Below are positions 43,654 through 53,029 of a stretch of DNA of 64,000 nt, piece by piece. Each line of letters opens with the position of its first letter. The first letter of the stretch is position 1. Source of the DNA: Hymenobacter aranciens (lineage in GTDB: Bacteria > Bacteroidota > Bacteroidia > Cytophagales > Hymenobacteraceae); the NCBI RefSeq assembly GCF_030580865.1, contig NZ_JAUQSY010000001.1, positions 434,001 to 498,000 of the forward strand. Reading direction: 5' to 3'. The notes beneath the pieces are model-generated. The model was not told where the DNA came from. It made no database searches and saw only the letters and a program-made list of their open reading frames with translations. The position numbers and the translations under genes were made by a program.

Positions 43654-44961
43654 TTAGCGGCTCCGCTGCAGCAGAAAATCCTGCAGCGCCGCGTAGTCAA
43701 CCGCCAGCGGCACCGCTTGCTTCTTGCGGCCCTGCAAGTAGCGCACGGCCTCCGGCAGCGGCACCGGCTGGCCGGTGATTTCCTCCACCACATCGGGGAA
43801 TTTCACCGGGTGCGCCGTGGCCAGGAAAAAGCCTTTTTCGGCTGGATGCTGGTCGAGGTAGCGCCGCAAAGCCGTGTACGCCACCGCGCCGTGCGGGTCG
43901 AGCAGGTAGTGGTGCTCCTGCCACACTTGGCCGATGGTGGCGCGGGTACCATTGTCGCTCACCGTGTCGGCACTCAGCGCGGTTTGCAGGCGGCTGAAAT
44001 CGTTATTAAACAGCTCCAGAATCCTCACAAAATTACTGGGGTTGCCCACGTCCATGGCGTTGGAGATAGTAGGCACGGCCGTTTGGGCCGCGTACTGCCC
44101 GCTGCGGAAGTAGCTCGGCACCGGGTCGTTGGCATTGCAGGCGGCGATGAAATGGCCCACCGGCAGCCCTGAGGCCCGCGCCAGCAGCCCGGCGCAGAGG
44201 TTGCCGAAGTTGCCGCTGGGCACGGCCACCACGGGCGGCGCGGCTTCGGCCGACCATTGTTGCAGCGCTAGGCAGTAGTACAGTTGCTGCGGCAGCCAGC
44301 GCGCCACGTTGATGGAGTTGGCCGAAGTCAGAAACAACCGCTCCGTCAGCTGCTTATCCTGAAATGCCTGCTTCACCAGCGCCTGGCAGTCGTCGAAGGT
44401 GCCACTGATTTCCAGTGCCGTAATGTTCTGGCCCAGCGTGGTAAGCTGCTGTTCCTGCACCGGGCTCACTTTGCCCGAGGGGTAGAGAATCACCACCTCC
44501 ACGCCCTCCACGCCCAGGAAGCCGCTGGCCACCGCTCCGCCGGTATCGCCGGAGGTGGCCACCAGCACCGTCACGGGCGGCGTATTGCCCTGCCGGGCGA
44601 AGTAGCCCAGGCAGCGGCTCATAAACCGGGCGCCTACATCCTTGAAAGCCAGCGTCGGCCCATGAAAAAGCTCCAGCGCCGCAATGCCATCGGCCACCGG
44701 CACCAGCGGAAACTCAAAGCCAATGGCATCGGCACAGATGCGGCGCAGGTGGTCGTCGGGAATGCTCTCGCCCACGTAGGGCCGCATCACTTCCACGGCC
44801 AGCTCAACCTTGCTCATTTGCCGGAAAGTATGCCGGAAATCAACTGAGAACTGCGGGATGGTTTCGGGAAAATACAGGCCGCCGTCGGGCGCCTGGCCGG
44901 TGATGGCAGCAGTCTGGAAATCGACGGTGGGGGAGTTGCCTTTCAGGCTGTAGTAGTTCAT
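43654..44961 (-). CDS. thrC: Threonine synthase
   Basis: PLP enzyme of 435 aa that converts O-phosphohomoserine to threonine. The PLP lysine is in GPTLAFKDVGARFMSR and the phosphate-binding region is VATSGDTGGAVASGFL. Other marks are ILYPSGKVSPVQEQQL, NSINVARWLPQ and AVPSGNFGNLCAG. It is third in the minus-strand order thrA-thrB-thrC, separated from thrB by a 120-bp gap that contains a family A palindrome. Confidence 0.96.
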   Translation of the reverse strand: MNYYSLKGNSPTVDFQTAAITGQAPDGGLYFPETIPQFSVDFRHTFRQMSKVELAVEVMRPYVGESIPDDHLRRICADAIGFEFPLVPVADGIAALELFHGPTLAFKDVGARFMSRCLGYFARQGNTPPVTVLVATSGDTGGAVASGFLGVEGVEVVILYPSGKVSPVQEQQLTTLGQNITALEISGTFDDCQALVKQAFQDKQLTERLFLTSANSINVARWLPQQLYYCLALQQWSAEAAPPVVAVPSGNFGNLCAGLLARASGLPVGHFIAACNANDPVPSYFRSGQYAAQTAVPTISNAMDVGNPSNFVRILELFNNDFSRLQTALSADTVSDNGTRATIGQVWQEHHYLLDPHGAVAYTALRRYLDQHPAEKGFFLATAHPVKFPDVVEEITGQPVPLPEAVRYLQGRKKQAVPLAVDYAALQDFLLQRSR

Positions 44962-44971
44962 TGCTTAATGT

Positions 44972-45061
44972 CTGTCATGCTGAGCGGAGCGAAGCATCCT
45001 CTCGCGCCAGCCGGAAATCGTTCAAACGCGAGAGGATGCTTCGCTCCGCTCAGCATGACAG
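44972..45061. repeat. Dispersed palindromic repeat, family A copy 3 (perfect arms)
   Basis: 35-bp arms (44972-45006 and 45027-45061), exactly complementary, with a 20-bp loop. The arm begins CTGTCATGCTGAGCGGAGCG. It sits between thrB and thrC and could influence relative expression of the two genes. Confidence 0.92.
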
Positions 45062-45081
45062 TTCTTTTTGTCTTCGTTCTT

Positions 45082-46014
45082 TTAAAATTCCTCAACCACC
45101 CGCGCCCCTTGCGTTGCAATTGGGCCCACGTACACCCGAAAATCAATCCCCAGCGCCGCAAACACCCGGCCCATCGCTGCACCCACTTCCTGCGCCGTGA
45201 CTTCCGTCACATTCAGCATAAACACCGACGGCCCCGAACCCGAAATGCCACCGCCCAGTGCCCCGGCCGCCAGCGCCTGCCGCCGCGCCTCGGCCAGGCC
45301 GGGAATGAGCGGCTGCCGGGCCGGCTCCACAATGTAGTCTTCCAACGAGCGGCCAATCAGCTCGTAATCTGCAGTCAGAAAGCCCGCTACCAGCCCACCC
45401 ACGTTGGCCCACTGGCGCACAGCGCGGTTTAGCGGAACGCTGGTGGGCAGCACCTTGCGGGCGTCGGCGGTTTTTACTTCGATTTGCGGATGCACCACCG
45501 TCACCCACAGCGGCGGGGCGGCCAAGGGCACTACATCCAGCGTCGGCGCCACCGAGCGCACCAGCGTGAAGCCGCCGTAGATGGCGGGCGCGATGTTGTC
45601 GGCGTGGCGGGCGCCGGAGGCTACGGCTTCGCCGTCCATCGCAAAATCCACTAGCTGCATCGGGGTAAACATATTGCCGAGCAAGGCATTGGCGCCCACC
45701 ACCGCGCCGGCGGCGCTGGCCGCGCTGCTGCCCACGCCGCTGCCCGGCATGATGCCTTTGGTTATTTCCACCGCAAAGCCGGTGCCGGCGGGCGCGTGCC
45801 TAAGCAGCGTGAGCAGCGCCCCGCCGGCCACGTTGCGGGCCGGGTCGGTAGGCAGTTTGTAGTGGTCGAGGTGGCGAATCTGCACGCCCGGCGTGGCCGA
45901 GCGGCTGACGCGCACCACGTCATACGGCGCGGTGAGGGCCAGGCCCAGCACATCGAAGCCGCAGCCGAGGTTGGCAATGGTGGCGGGGGCGTGAACGAGA
46001 ACAGAATCTAGCAT
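45082..46014 (-). CDS. thrB: Homoserine kinase
   Basis: GHMP-family kinase of 310 aa that phosphorylates homoserine. The start at the ATG at 46014 gives VHAPATIANLGCGFDVLG near the N-terminus, as in other ThrB proteins. The ATP-binding loop is PGSGVGSSAASAAGAVVGAN, and the C-terminal GHMP motif is GGGISGSGPSVFML. A family B palindrome ends 6 bp upstream of the start codon, between thrA and thrB. Confidence 0.95.
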   Translation of the reverse strand: MLDSVLVHAPATIANLGCGFDVLGLALTAPYDVVRVSRSATPGVQIRHLDHYKLPTDPARNVAGGALLTLLRHAPAGTGFAVEITKGIMPGSGVGSSAASAAGAVVGANALLGNMFTPMQLVDFAMDGEAVASGARHADNIAPAIYGGFTLVRSVAPTLDVVPLAAPPLWVTVVHPQIEVKTADARKVLPTSVPLNRAVRQWANVGGLVAGFLTADYELIGRSLEDYIVEPARQPLIPGLAEARRQALAAGALGGGISGSGPSVFMLNVTEVTAQEVGAAMGRVFAALGIDFRVYVGPIATQGARVVEEF

Positions 46015-46019
46015 TAGCA

Positions 46020-46099
46020 GTAGCGCGGACTTTGTAGTCCGCGTTTCAAGGCGAAACAATTTTTAACGATGCACTCGCGGACTACAAAGTCCGCGCTAC
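46020..46099. repeat. Dispersed palindromic repeat, family B copy 2
   Basis: Perfect 24-bp arms (46020-46043 and 46076-46099, starting GTAGCGCGGACTTTGTAGTC) with a 32-bp loop. The outer end of the right arm contains CTA at 46096-46098, the TAG stop codon of thrA. Confidence 0.92.
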
Positions 46100-48537
46100 A
46101 ACCTTGCCGCCCGCATAATATCCGCAAATACCCCCGACGCCGTCACGTCGCCGCCCGCGCCGGCGCCTTTGATTACCAAGGGCTGGTCCACGTAACGGTC
46201 GGTGTAGAACAGCACGGCGTTGTCCTTGCCGCGCAGGTCGTAGAGGTTGTGGTCGGGGGCCAGCTGCTGCAAGCCCACTGCCGCGCGCCCATCCTTGTAC
46301 TGTGCCACGAACTTCAGCTTTTTACCCGTCGCTGCCGCTTCGTCATACAGCGCCCGGAAGTGCGGCTCATGCACCAGCATTTGGGCGTAAAACGCTTCCA
46401 CGTCGCCCTCGAAGCACGATTCCGGCAAAAAGCCTTGAATTTGCACTTCATTCATTTCCATGATTTCGCCGGCCTCGCGGGCCAGAATCAGGGTTTTGCG
46501 GGCCACGTCCGAGCCGTTGAGGTCGAGGCGCGGGTCGGGCTCGGTATAGCCTTCGGCCTGGGCCTGGCGCACCACTTCGGCGAAGGGCCGCGAGCCATCG
46601 TAGTTGTTAAACACGAAGTTGAGCGTGCCTGACAGCACCGCCTCAAAGCGTCGCACCGTGTCGCCGGTGCGCACCAAGTCCTGGATGGTGCTGATGACCG
46701 GCAGGGCCGCGCCCACGTTGGTTTCGAACAAAAACGGCGCGTTGAACTCCTGCGCTAGACTTTTGAGCTGGGCGTAGAAAGCGTATTCCGACGACGCGGC
46801 TACCTTGTTGCACGCCACCACCCCCACGCTTTTGGCCAGCAGCGGCGCGTAGCAGGCAGTGGTTTCGGAGTTGGCTGTCACGTCTACCAGCACCGAGTTG
46901 CGCAGGTTTTTGTCGATGACAAGCTGGGTGAATTCTGCTAGGCTTTGGGCTGGGGCGGCGGCCAGCGCGGCGGGCCAGTTGGCGAGGTTGAGGCCGTCGT
47001 CGTCCACGGCGCAGTTCCGGCTGCTGGCCAGCGCCACTACGCGTACCTGTAAGCCCAGCTTTTCGAGCAGGTATTGCTGCTGGCGGGCCAACTGGTCGAG
47101 CAGTTTACCGCCCACGTTGCCCGCGCCCAGCACAAAGAGGTTCAATTGCTTGTAAGCCGTTTCGAAAAACGCCTCGTGCACCACGTTGATGGCCTTGCGC
47201 ACATCAGCCGCCTGAATCACGGTCGAAATGTTCTTCTCCGACGAGCCCTGCGCGATGGCCCGGATATTCACCCCATTCTGCCCCAGCGCGCTAAACAGCT
47301 TGCCGCTGATGCCCGGGTGGTCCTTCATATTCTCGCCCACCAGCGCCACAATGGCCAGGTCAAACTCCGGCCGTAGCGGGTCGATGCGCCCGGCCGCGAT
47401 TTCCGTGGCAAACTCCTCGTCCACCACCGCCCGGGCCCGCTCCACATCAGCCGAGTTAACGCCCACGCAGATGGAATGCTCCGACGAGCTTTGCGTAATC
47501 AGCACCACGTTCACCCGCTCCCGTGCCAGAGCCTCAAACAGCCGCTTCGAGAAGCCTGGGATACCCACCATACCGCTGCCCTCCAGGTTGAGCAAGGCCA
47601 GGTTGCCGATGCTGGAAATGCCCCGCACCACCGCCGCCGTGCGCGGCGGCTCCACCTCCACCAGCGTGCCGTAGTCGGCCGGAGAGAAAGTGTTTTTAAT
47701 CCACAGCGGAATACCGCGCTGCATTACCGGCTGAATGGTAGGCGGATATAGCACCTTGGCGCCGAAGTGCGACAGCTCCATCGCCTCCTGGTAGCTGATG
47801 TGCGGGATGGGCCGCGCCCCACGCACCAGGCGCGGGTCGGCAGTCATCATGCCGCTCACGTCGGTCCAGATTTCCAGCACCTCGGCATCCAGCGCGGCGG
47901 CCACGATGGCGGCCGTGTAGTCGGAGCCGCCGCGGCCCAGCGTGGTGGTGTTGCCCTGCGCATCGGCTGCGATGAAGCCGGGTACTACCCACAATTTGGC
48001 CGGGTTGTCGGCTTGAAACTGCTTGAAACTGGCAGTAGTCGTTTTAAAGTCAACCTCCGCCATACCGAAGCGCGAGTTGCTGCGGATGAGCTGCCGGGCA
48101 TCGGCCCAAGTAGCCGACTGGCCCCGCGCCACCAGCGCCGCCGCAATAAGCTGTGATGACAGCAGCTCGCCGTAGCTCATGAGCCGGTCCAGGGTGCGGT
48201 TCGACAACTCACCCAGCGCAAAAATGCCGTCGCAAAGCCGGGTCAGCTTCACGAAATGCTTTTCCAGCCGGGCAAAGGCTTCAGCGGCCGAGTCGGCCAG
48301 CAGCAGGGTGGCGGTGGTTTGGTGGCGCTCGTGCAGCCGGGCCAGCGCCGTGCGGTATTCAACATTGCCCGCCGCGGCCGCGCGCCCGGCATTAATGAGC
48401 GCATCGGTGGTGCCGCCCAGGGCCGATACCACCATCACTACCGGGCCTTGCGCCAGCGCGGCCGTAGCGACGGCCAGCGACTTCTCAATATTCTCCGCGG
48501 AGGCTACCGACGTGCCTCCGAATTTCAACACTTGCAT
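46096..48537 (-). CDS. thrA: Bifunctional aspartokinase/homoserine dehydrogenase
   Basis: An 813-aa fusion catalysing the first and third steps from aspartate to homoserine. The kinase domain starts with MQVLKFGGTSVASAENIEKS and has the GRGGSDYTAA motif. Two ACT-like regulatory segments follow (SSIGNLALLNLEGSGMVGIP, IVALVGENMKDHPGISGKLF). The dehydrogenase has its nucleotide-binding site at NLFVLGAGNVGGKLLDQLA and the catalytic region at PFLFETNVGAALPVISTI. It leads the thr gene block and likely responds to threonine feedback. The TAG stop codon is supplied by a repeat. Confidence 0.96.
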   Translation of the reverse strand: MQVLKFGGTSVASAENIEKSLAVATAALAQGPVVMVVSALGGTTDALINAGRAAAAGNVEYRTALARLHERHQTTATLLLADSAAEAFARLEKHFVKLTRLCDGIFALGELSNRTLDRLMSYGELLSSQLIAAALVARGQSATWADARQLIRSNSRFGMAEVDFKTTTASFKQFQADNPAKLWVVPGFIAADAQGNTTTLGRGGSDYTAAIVAAALDAEVLEIWTDVSGMMTADPRLVRGARPIPHISYQEAMELSHFGAKVLYPPTIQPVMQRGIPLWIKNTFSPADYGTLVEVEPPRTAAVVRGISSIGNLALLNLEGSGMVGIPGFSKRLFEALARERVNVVLITQSSSEHSICVGVNSADVERARAVVDEEFATEIAAGRIDPLRPEFDLAIVALVGENMKDHPGISGKLFSALGQNGVNIRAIAQGSSEKNISTVIQAADVRKAINVVHEAFFETAYKQLNLFVLGAGNVGGKLLDQLARQQQYLLEKLGLQVRVVALASSRNCAVDDDGLNLANWPAALAAAPAQSLAEFTQLVIDKNLRNSVLVDVTANSETTACYAPLLAKSVGVVACNKVAASSEYAFYAQLKSLAQEFNAPFLFETNVGAALPVISTIQDLVRTGDTVRRFEAVLSGTLNFVFNNYDGSRPFAEVVRQAQAEGYTEPDPRLDLNGSDVARKTLILAREAGEIMEMNEVQIQGFLPESCFEGDVEAFYAQMLVHEPHFRALYDEAAATGKKLKFVAQYKDGRAAVGLQQLAPDHNLYDLRGKDNAVLFYTDRYVDQPLVIKGAGAGGDVTASGVFADIMRAARL

Positions 48538-48704
48538 GTAGGGAATTACTTATTTCGCGCCGCTTGTTCTGCATTTCCCGCGCCTGCTTCCCACCTCTGC
48601 CACCGCCGCTTTGCGCTGGCGGCCCCGATTCATCAAATCAGCAACAAGCAATTAGAAACAAGCACGCGGAAACCAGAAACGCCAACCGCCGTGTTTGATT
48701 TCAG

Positions 48705-48712
48705 TACCTTTG
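48705..48712 (+). promoter_or_regulatory. -7 promoter element for prfA
   Basis: TACCTTTG matches TAnnTTTG, 29 bp before the prfA ATG at 48742. No strong -33 TTTG at the usual distance. Confidence 0.5.
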
Positions 48713-48741
48713 CAAACTACTGACTATTTTCTGAACTCTCC

Positions 48742-49812
48742 ATGCTGGATAAATTAGAAGCCATCCGCGAGCGCTACGACAACGTGAACAACGAGCTGAT
48801 GCAGCCCGATGTGATGTCGGACCTCAAGCGCTTCAAAACCCTTAATAAGGAATACAAGGACCTCGGCAAAATCGTGACGGAGTACCGCAATTATCAGCAG
48901 GTACTCAGTAACATCGAGAATGCCCGCCAGGTTATTGCCACTGAAAAAGACGAAGACTTCCGCGAAATGGCCAAGGCCGAGCTCGACGAGCTGATGCCCG
49001 AGCAGGAGCGCCTGGAAGATGTTATCAAAGATTTGCTGATTCCGAAAGACCCCAACGATTCGAAGGACGTCATTATGGAAATCCGGGCCGGCGCCGGGGG
49101 CGACGAAGCCGCTATTTTCGCCGGCGACCTGCAGCGCATGTACATGCGCTATGCCGAAAAGCAGGGCTGGAAAATGGAGCTGGTCGATGCCATGGAGGGC
49201 ACTTCGGGCGGCTACAAGGAAATTATCCTGGCCGTGAAGGGTGAGGACGTGTACGCCAAGCTCAAGTTTGAGAGCGGCGTACACCGTGTGCAGCGCGTGC
49301 CGGCCACCGAAACCCAGGGCCGCATCCACACCTCAGTAGCTACCATCGTGGTGATGCCCGAAGCCGAGGAGCTGGACATTGCTTTGGATATGAACGACAT
49401 TCGCAAGGACTTGTTCATGTCGAGCGGCCCCGGTGGGCAGTCGGTAAACACGACTTACTCGGCCGTGCGCCTCACGCACATTCCCACCGGCCTTGTGGCC
49501 CAGTGCCAGGACCAGAAATCGCAGCTCAAAAACTTCGATAAAGCGCTGCAGGTGTTGCGTTCACGCATCTACGAAATCGAGCTGGCCAAGAAGAACGCCG
49601 CCGAAGGCGCCACTCGCAAAAGCATGATTGGGGGCGGCGACCGTAGCGACAAAATCCGCACCTACAACTACCCGCAGGGCCGCGTCACCGACCACCGCAT
49701 CGGCTACACCGTTTACAACCTGGCGGCGGTGATGGAAGGCAGCATCGACGATTTTGTGGAGCAGCTCCGCATCGCCGAAAGTGCCGAGCGTCTGAAGGAA
49801 GGCGTAGCTTAA
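48742..49812 (+). CDS. prfA: Peptide chain release factor 1
   Basis: A 356-aa class I release factor that reads UAA and UAG. The stop-codon recognition tripeptide PAT is in RVQRVPATETQGRIHTS (about residue 187). The peptidyl-tRNA hydrolysis motif GGQ is in SSGPGGQSVNTTYSAVRLTH (about 231-233). Length is typical. It is divergent from thrA and is followed by a terminator. Confidence 0.97.
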   Translation: MLDKLEAIRERYDNVNNELMQPDVMSDLKRFKTLNKEYKDLGKIVTEYRNYQQVLSNIENARQVIATEKDEDFREMAKAELDELMPEQERLEDVIKDLLIPKDPNDSKDVIMEIRAGAGGDEAAIFAGDLQRMYMRYAEKQGWKMELVDAMEGTSGGYKEIILAVKGEDVYAKLKFESGVHRVQRVPATETQGRIHTSVATIVVMPEAEELDIALDMNDIRKDLFMSSGPGGQSVNTTYSAVRLTHIPTGLVAQCQDQKSQLKNFDKALQVLRSRIYEIELAKKNAAEGATRKSMIGGGDRSDKIRTYNYPQGRVTDHRIGYTVYNLAAVMEGSIDDFVEQLRIAESAERLKEGVA

Positions 49813-49822
49813 GCGCACTAGA

Positions 49823-49852
49823 AAACGCCTTCCCTCGTTGGGGGAAGGCGTT
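49823..49852 (+). terminator. Terminator after prfA
   Basis: AAACGCCTTCCC and GGGAAGGCGTTT arms around TCGTTG, placed 10 bp after the prfA stop codon. Confidence 0.82.
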
Positions 49853-49870
49853 TCATTATCCCCCCGATTC

Positions 49871-51421
49871 ATGCGGCATTTCCTCGCGCTATTTATCCTG
49901 CTAAGCTGCCTTGCCACCTTCCTGCCCGGCTGCGAGCCCAAGGAAGACCTGGTACAAACGGCCGGCAGCCTGACTATCGAGCAGGATACGGTGCTCTTCG
50001 ACACCGTTTTCACCACCGTGGGCACCGTCACGAAGCGCCTCTGGGTGTACAACCGCAACAGCGGCGCCGTGAAAACCGACGTGAGTCTGGCCGGTCTGGC
50101 AGGTGGTACCTACTCGTTGATTATCAACGGTGACCAGGCCACTTCCGCCAGTGGCGTGCTTATTCGTGGCAACGACAGCATGCAGGTGCTGGTGAAAGCC
50201 AAGCTGGGCCCCACCGGCTACACTGGCGCGGCCAAGGACTTTCTGGTGCGCGACGACCTGCATTTCCGCACCAATGGCAACGACCAGCTGGTGCGCCTCA
50301 TTGCCTACGGGCAGAATGCCTACTTCCACCGTGCCCGCATCATCAGCGGCAACGTGACCTGGCCCACCGATAAGCCTCACGTTATCATTAATAAAGATAC
50401 GCTGATAGGTAATGATTTGGTGCCCATCGGCGTGTACGTCCTCAGCGGCAGTACGCTCAATATCCCGCCCGGCGCCCGCATCTATTGCCACGCCGGCGCC
50501 ACCCTGCAGGTCGATGGTACGCTGCTGGTTGGACAGGGGCTGAATCCGCCCGCGGGCACTGAAGTGCCCGATTCCAGCGCCTCCATCGTGCGCTTCCGCG
50601 GCGACCGGCTCGAAAAATTCTACGACGACATTCCCGGTCAGTGGGCTGGTATCATATTCAGTCCCAACAGTTCCGGCAACCGCATCAGCTACACCGAAAT
50701 CAAGAATGCTAACTTCGGCGTGTCGATTCTGAACTATGGCCCGGATGCTGACTACACCACGCCGCCCGATGTGACGCTGGAAAATACTACCATCCGTAAC
50801 ATCTCCGGCTCCAACCCGGCCTACGTGAGCAATAATTTACCGCCGGGCGGCATCGTCAGTCTGTCGGGGCGGGTGACGGCCAGGAACTGCCTGTTTACCA
50901 ATTGCGGCGAGTACGCCGTGCTGGGCGTTGGGCAGAGTGCTATCAATCTGAATTTCTGCACGGTGGCCAACTATACACCGTCGTTTAATCGCAAGTCGTC
51001 TTCGCTCACATTTGATGGTAGCAAGCCCGATGAAACTGGCGTAATACTGCCATTAACGGTGCGAGTGAGTAATTCCATCATCTGGGGCTCTATTGAAGAC
51101 GAACTGTATTGGGAAGGCTTTGCCGACCCGCGCTTCAATTATACTATCAGCATCAACAACAGTATTCTGCGCACGAAGGACTACGCTGATAACCCCAGCC
51201 AGTTCAACAATTCCGGTAATACCAACCAAACGAACGTCGCCGACCCAAAATTCAAGCGCACGCCACTTAATGCGTTCAATCGTTTCGACTACCGTCTGGA
51301 TACCTTGTCGCCTGCTAGCAACCGGCCGCGTTTTGGCGCCGTTGTTGCTACCGATTTGGTGAATAAAACCCGCGACCTGACCCTGCCTGACCTAGGGGCT
51401 TATGAGCGGGTTAATCCATAA
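49871..51421 (+). CDS. Beta-helix lipoprotein of unknown function
   Basis: A 516-aa protein from the ATG at 49871. The signal peptide and lipobox are clear (LSCLATFLPGC, Cys near 21). Residues ~25-160 look like an N-terminal beta-sandwich. Residues ~170-440 contain parallel beta-helix-like segments (SGSTLNIPPGARIYCHAGA, VTLENTTIRNISGS, VTARNCLFTNCG). The C-terminal DLGAYER motif is common in Bacteroidota beta-helix and choice-of-anchor proteins. It probably sits on the outer membrane. No enzymatic residues can be assigned. Confidence 0.8.
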   Translation: MRHFLALFILLSCLATFLPGCEPKEDLVQTAGSLTIEQDTVLFDTVFTTVGTVTKRLWVYNRNSGAVKTDVSLAGLAGGTYSLIINGDQATSASGVLIRGNDSMQVLVKAKLGPTGYTGAAKDFLVRDDLHFRTNGNDQLVRLIAYGQNAYFHRARIISGNVTWPTDKPHVIINKDTLIGNDLVPIGVYVLSGSTLNIPPGARIYCHAGATLQVDGTLLVGQGLNPPAGTEVPDSSASIVRFRGDRLEKFYDDIPGQWAGIIFSPNSSGNRISYTEIKNANFGVSILNYGPDADYTTPPDVTLENTTIRNISGSNPAYVSNNLPPGGIVSLSGRVTARNCLFTNCGEYAVLGVGQSAINLNFCTVANYTPSFNRKSSSLTFDGSKPDETGVILPLTVRVSNSIIWGSIEDELYWEGFADPRFNYTISINNSILRTKDYADNPSQFNNSGNTNQTNVADPKFKRTPLNAFNRFDYRLDTLSPASNRPRFGAVVATDLVNKTRDLTLPDLGAYERVNP

Positions 51422-51443
51422 ATAAGCGACGCAATGATAAAGA

Positions 51444-51487
51444 GCAAAGGGGCTGGCTGCTGCTACGTGCAATGGCCAGCCCTTTGC
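51444..51487. terminator. Bidirectional terminator
   Basis: GCAAAGGGGCTGGC and GCCAGCCCTTTGC arms, separated by 17 bp, between the convergent beta-helix lipoprotein and the 51505 lipoprotein genes. Confidence 0.78.
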
Positions 51488-51504
51488 TTTGTTAGCGGTC
51501 TGAC

Positions 51505-52290
51505 TTATTGAATGTTCACATTGCCTACGGCCGCGTATTCCTTCACGAAGGCATAAGGCTTGCCGCCCTGCGTCACCACGACGTAGCGAAACGGAATGAC
51601 CTCAATTAGCGCCGTATTATTGGTCACCGTGGGCAATGTGCCAAGCTCGGCGGCGGTGAAGGTGACCGCTGCCTCGCGGCCTGTCCGCTTCAGCAACTGC
51701 TTGTTGCCGGCGGCAATCATTACATAAATCGAGTCGGCATTGCTGACGCTGTTCAGCGCCACCGTCAGATTCGTCGATTTGGTGATGCTTGTGGGCAGCG
51801 TGCCGTTATAGTCGGGCATCGAGCTGGTGTGGTTGTAGGTGAAAGCCGGGACGCTGCTGCTGCCCGCCACATTCCAGCTCGAGCCGTTTTCGAAGCCCAG
51901 GCTGGTGCCGGTCTGGCCGGTGGTGGTGGCCGAGAAATTGCCCGCTTTCACGTAGGCATTGTTCGAGGCCTTATCCAGCGCATTCTTGTTCACCGACACC
52001 GCGCCGGCATCGACCAGCGTGCTGGCCGAGCTGCCGAAAAAGGTTGCTACGGCGCTTTCAATCTCAACCGGTACCGCCATGTTTATCTGCGGCACAGTAT
52101 ACTGGTAGCTCATTCGAATACTGGCTAAAGTGCCGGCCATTACCGTGCTACCCACCCGCGTGATGGTGGGCGAAGGCGGGGTTGGCGTGGTGTTGGCAGG
52201 CGTGGCCGTCGATTCATCTTTTTTGCAGGAGCCTAGAGCCAAGACCAGGCCGGCGGCCAGAAACAGTGCAGAAGCGGAGAGCTTTTTCAT
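51505..52290 (-). CDS. Lipoprotein of unknown function
   Basis: A 261-aa protein with a signal peptide and lipobox (LALGSC, Cys near 22). A Thr/Pro-rich linker (TATPANTTPTPPSPT) precedes a beta-rich domain with many Ser, Thr, Asn and Val residues. The second half resembles a repeat of the first in hydrophobic pattern. No known family recognised. It is a single gene with a terminator on its 3' side. Confidence 0.72.
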   Translation of the reverse strand: MKKLSASALFLAAGLVLALGSCKKDESTATPANTTPTPPSPTITRVGSTVMAGTLASIRMSYQYTVPQINMAVPVEIESAVATFFGSSASTLVDAGAVSVNKNALDKASNNAYVKAGNFSATTTGQTGTSLGFENGSSWNVAGSSSVPAFTYNHTSSMPDYNGTLPTSITKSTNLTVALNSVSNADSIYVMIAAGNKQLLKRTGREAAVTFTAAELGTLPTVTNNTALIEVIPFRYVVVTQGGKPYAFVKEYAAVGNVNIQ

Positions 52291-52420
52291 GGGAAAATGG
52301 AGATTTACAAACGCCGCCAGCTGCGTGCCAACGACCTTGCAAAGGTGAGTCTCATGTTAAGAGGCTCACAATACCCAACTTCCCGTATTTTTCTGTCCGT
52401 GCCAGCCCGGAGACCAAGGC

Positions 52421-53029
52421 TCACTCCACTTGCCCGCTGACGGCGTAAGGCAAATCGTCGAAGAAAATAAGCTTCTGACGGCCCCTCACTTCGTAGCTTC
52501 GCAAGTGCCCTTGTTGCAACACCAGTTGCACATGTTTGTGCGTGTCAAACAGTGTATTGTGCTGCTCAATGTCGGCTTCCAGCAATCGCGTCTCCGTTCC
52601 GGCGCTCACCACCACCAACTCCTTGACCGGCGCGTTAGGCGGCGTGCCCTGGCGGGTGTAGCGCCGCCGCATCAGGCCGCCCGGCAGGGCGGTTGAATCA
52701 ACCTTGTACACGCCCCGCAGAGCCGCTTTATTGATGTCGGCCTGGTAAAAAATCTGCAGTTCGTCGGCCCATTTCACCTTCGGCACCCGCACTGTTTCGG
52801 CCGCGCCGTCGCGTAGCGCCGCGTGCTTCTCCACGGCCGGGCTGTTCGCGCTCAGTTGCTTCACCTGCTGGTCAAGCAGGCCTTTCACGTCGAAATACAG
52901 CGGCACCCGGCTACCGGCCGGCCCCGCCGGGTCGGCAGAGTTGCAGCCGGCCAGCAAGCTGGTCAGCAGCACGGCTCCCCCGAGCTGGTAGCATCTATAC
53001 AAGAGGTTGTCCGGCTTTAGCTTAGGCAT
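52421..53029 (-). CDS. Lipoprotein of unknown function, coupled to gpmI
   Basis: A 202-aa protein with a signal region and lipobox (SLLAGC, Cys near 29). The mature part has an amphipathic helix (VKGLLDQQVKQLSANSPAVE) and a beta-rich C-terminal half (VQLVLQQGHLRSYEVRGRQK). No family recognised. Its start codon overlaps the end of gpmI by 8 bp, so it is expressed from the same message and probably coupled. Why a lipoprotein follows a glycolytic gene is not clear. Confidence 0.75.
   Translation of the reverse strand: MPKLKPDNLLYRCYQLGGAVLLTSLLAGCNSADPAGPAGSRVPLYFDVKGLLDQQVKQLSANSPAVEKHAALRDGAAETVRVPKVKWADELQIFYQADINKAALRGVYKVDSTALPGGLMRRRYTRQGTPPNAPVKELVVVSAGTETRLLEADIEQHNTLFDTHKHVQLVLQQGHLRSYEVRGRQKLIFFDDLPYAVSGQVE

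Noticed and set aside
48538..48741. Threonine attenuator leader upstream of thrA
   Set aside because: No Thr/Ile-rich leader peptide or terminator/antiterminator pair is evident in the 204-bp gap.
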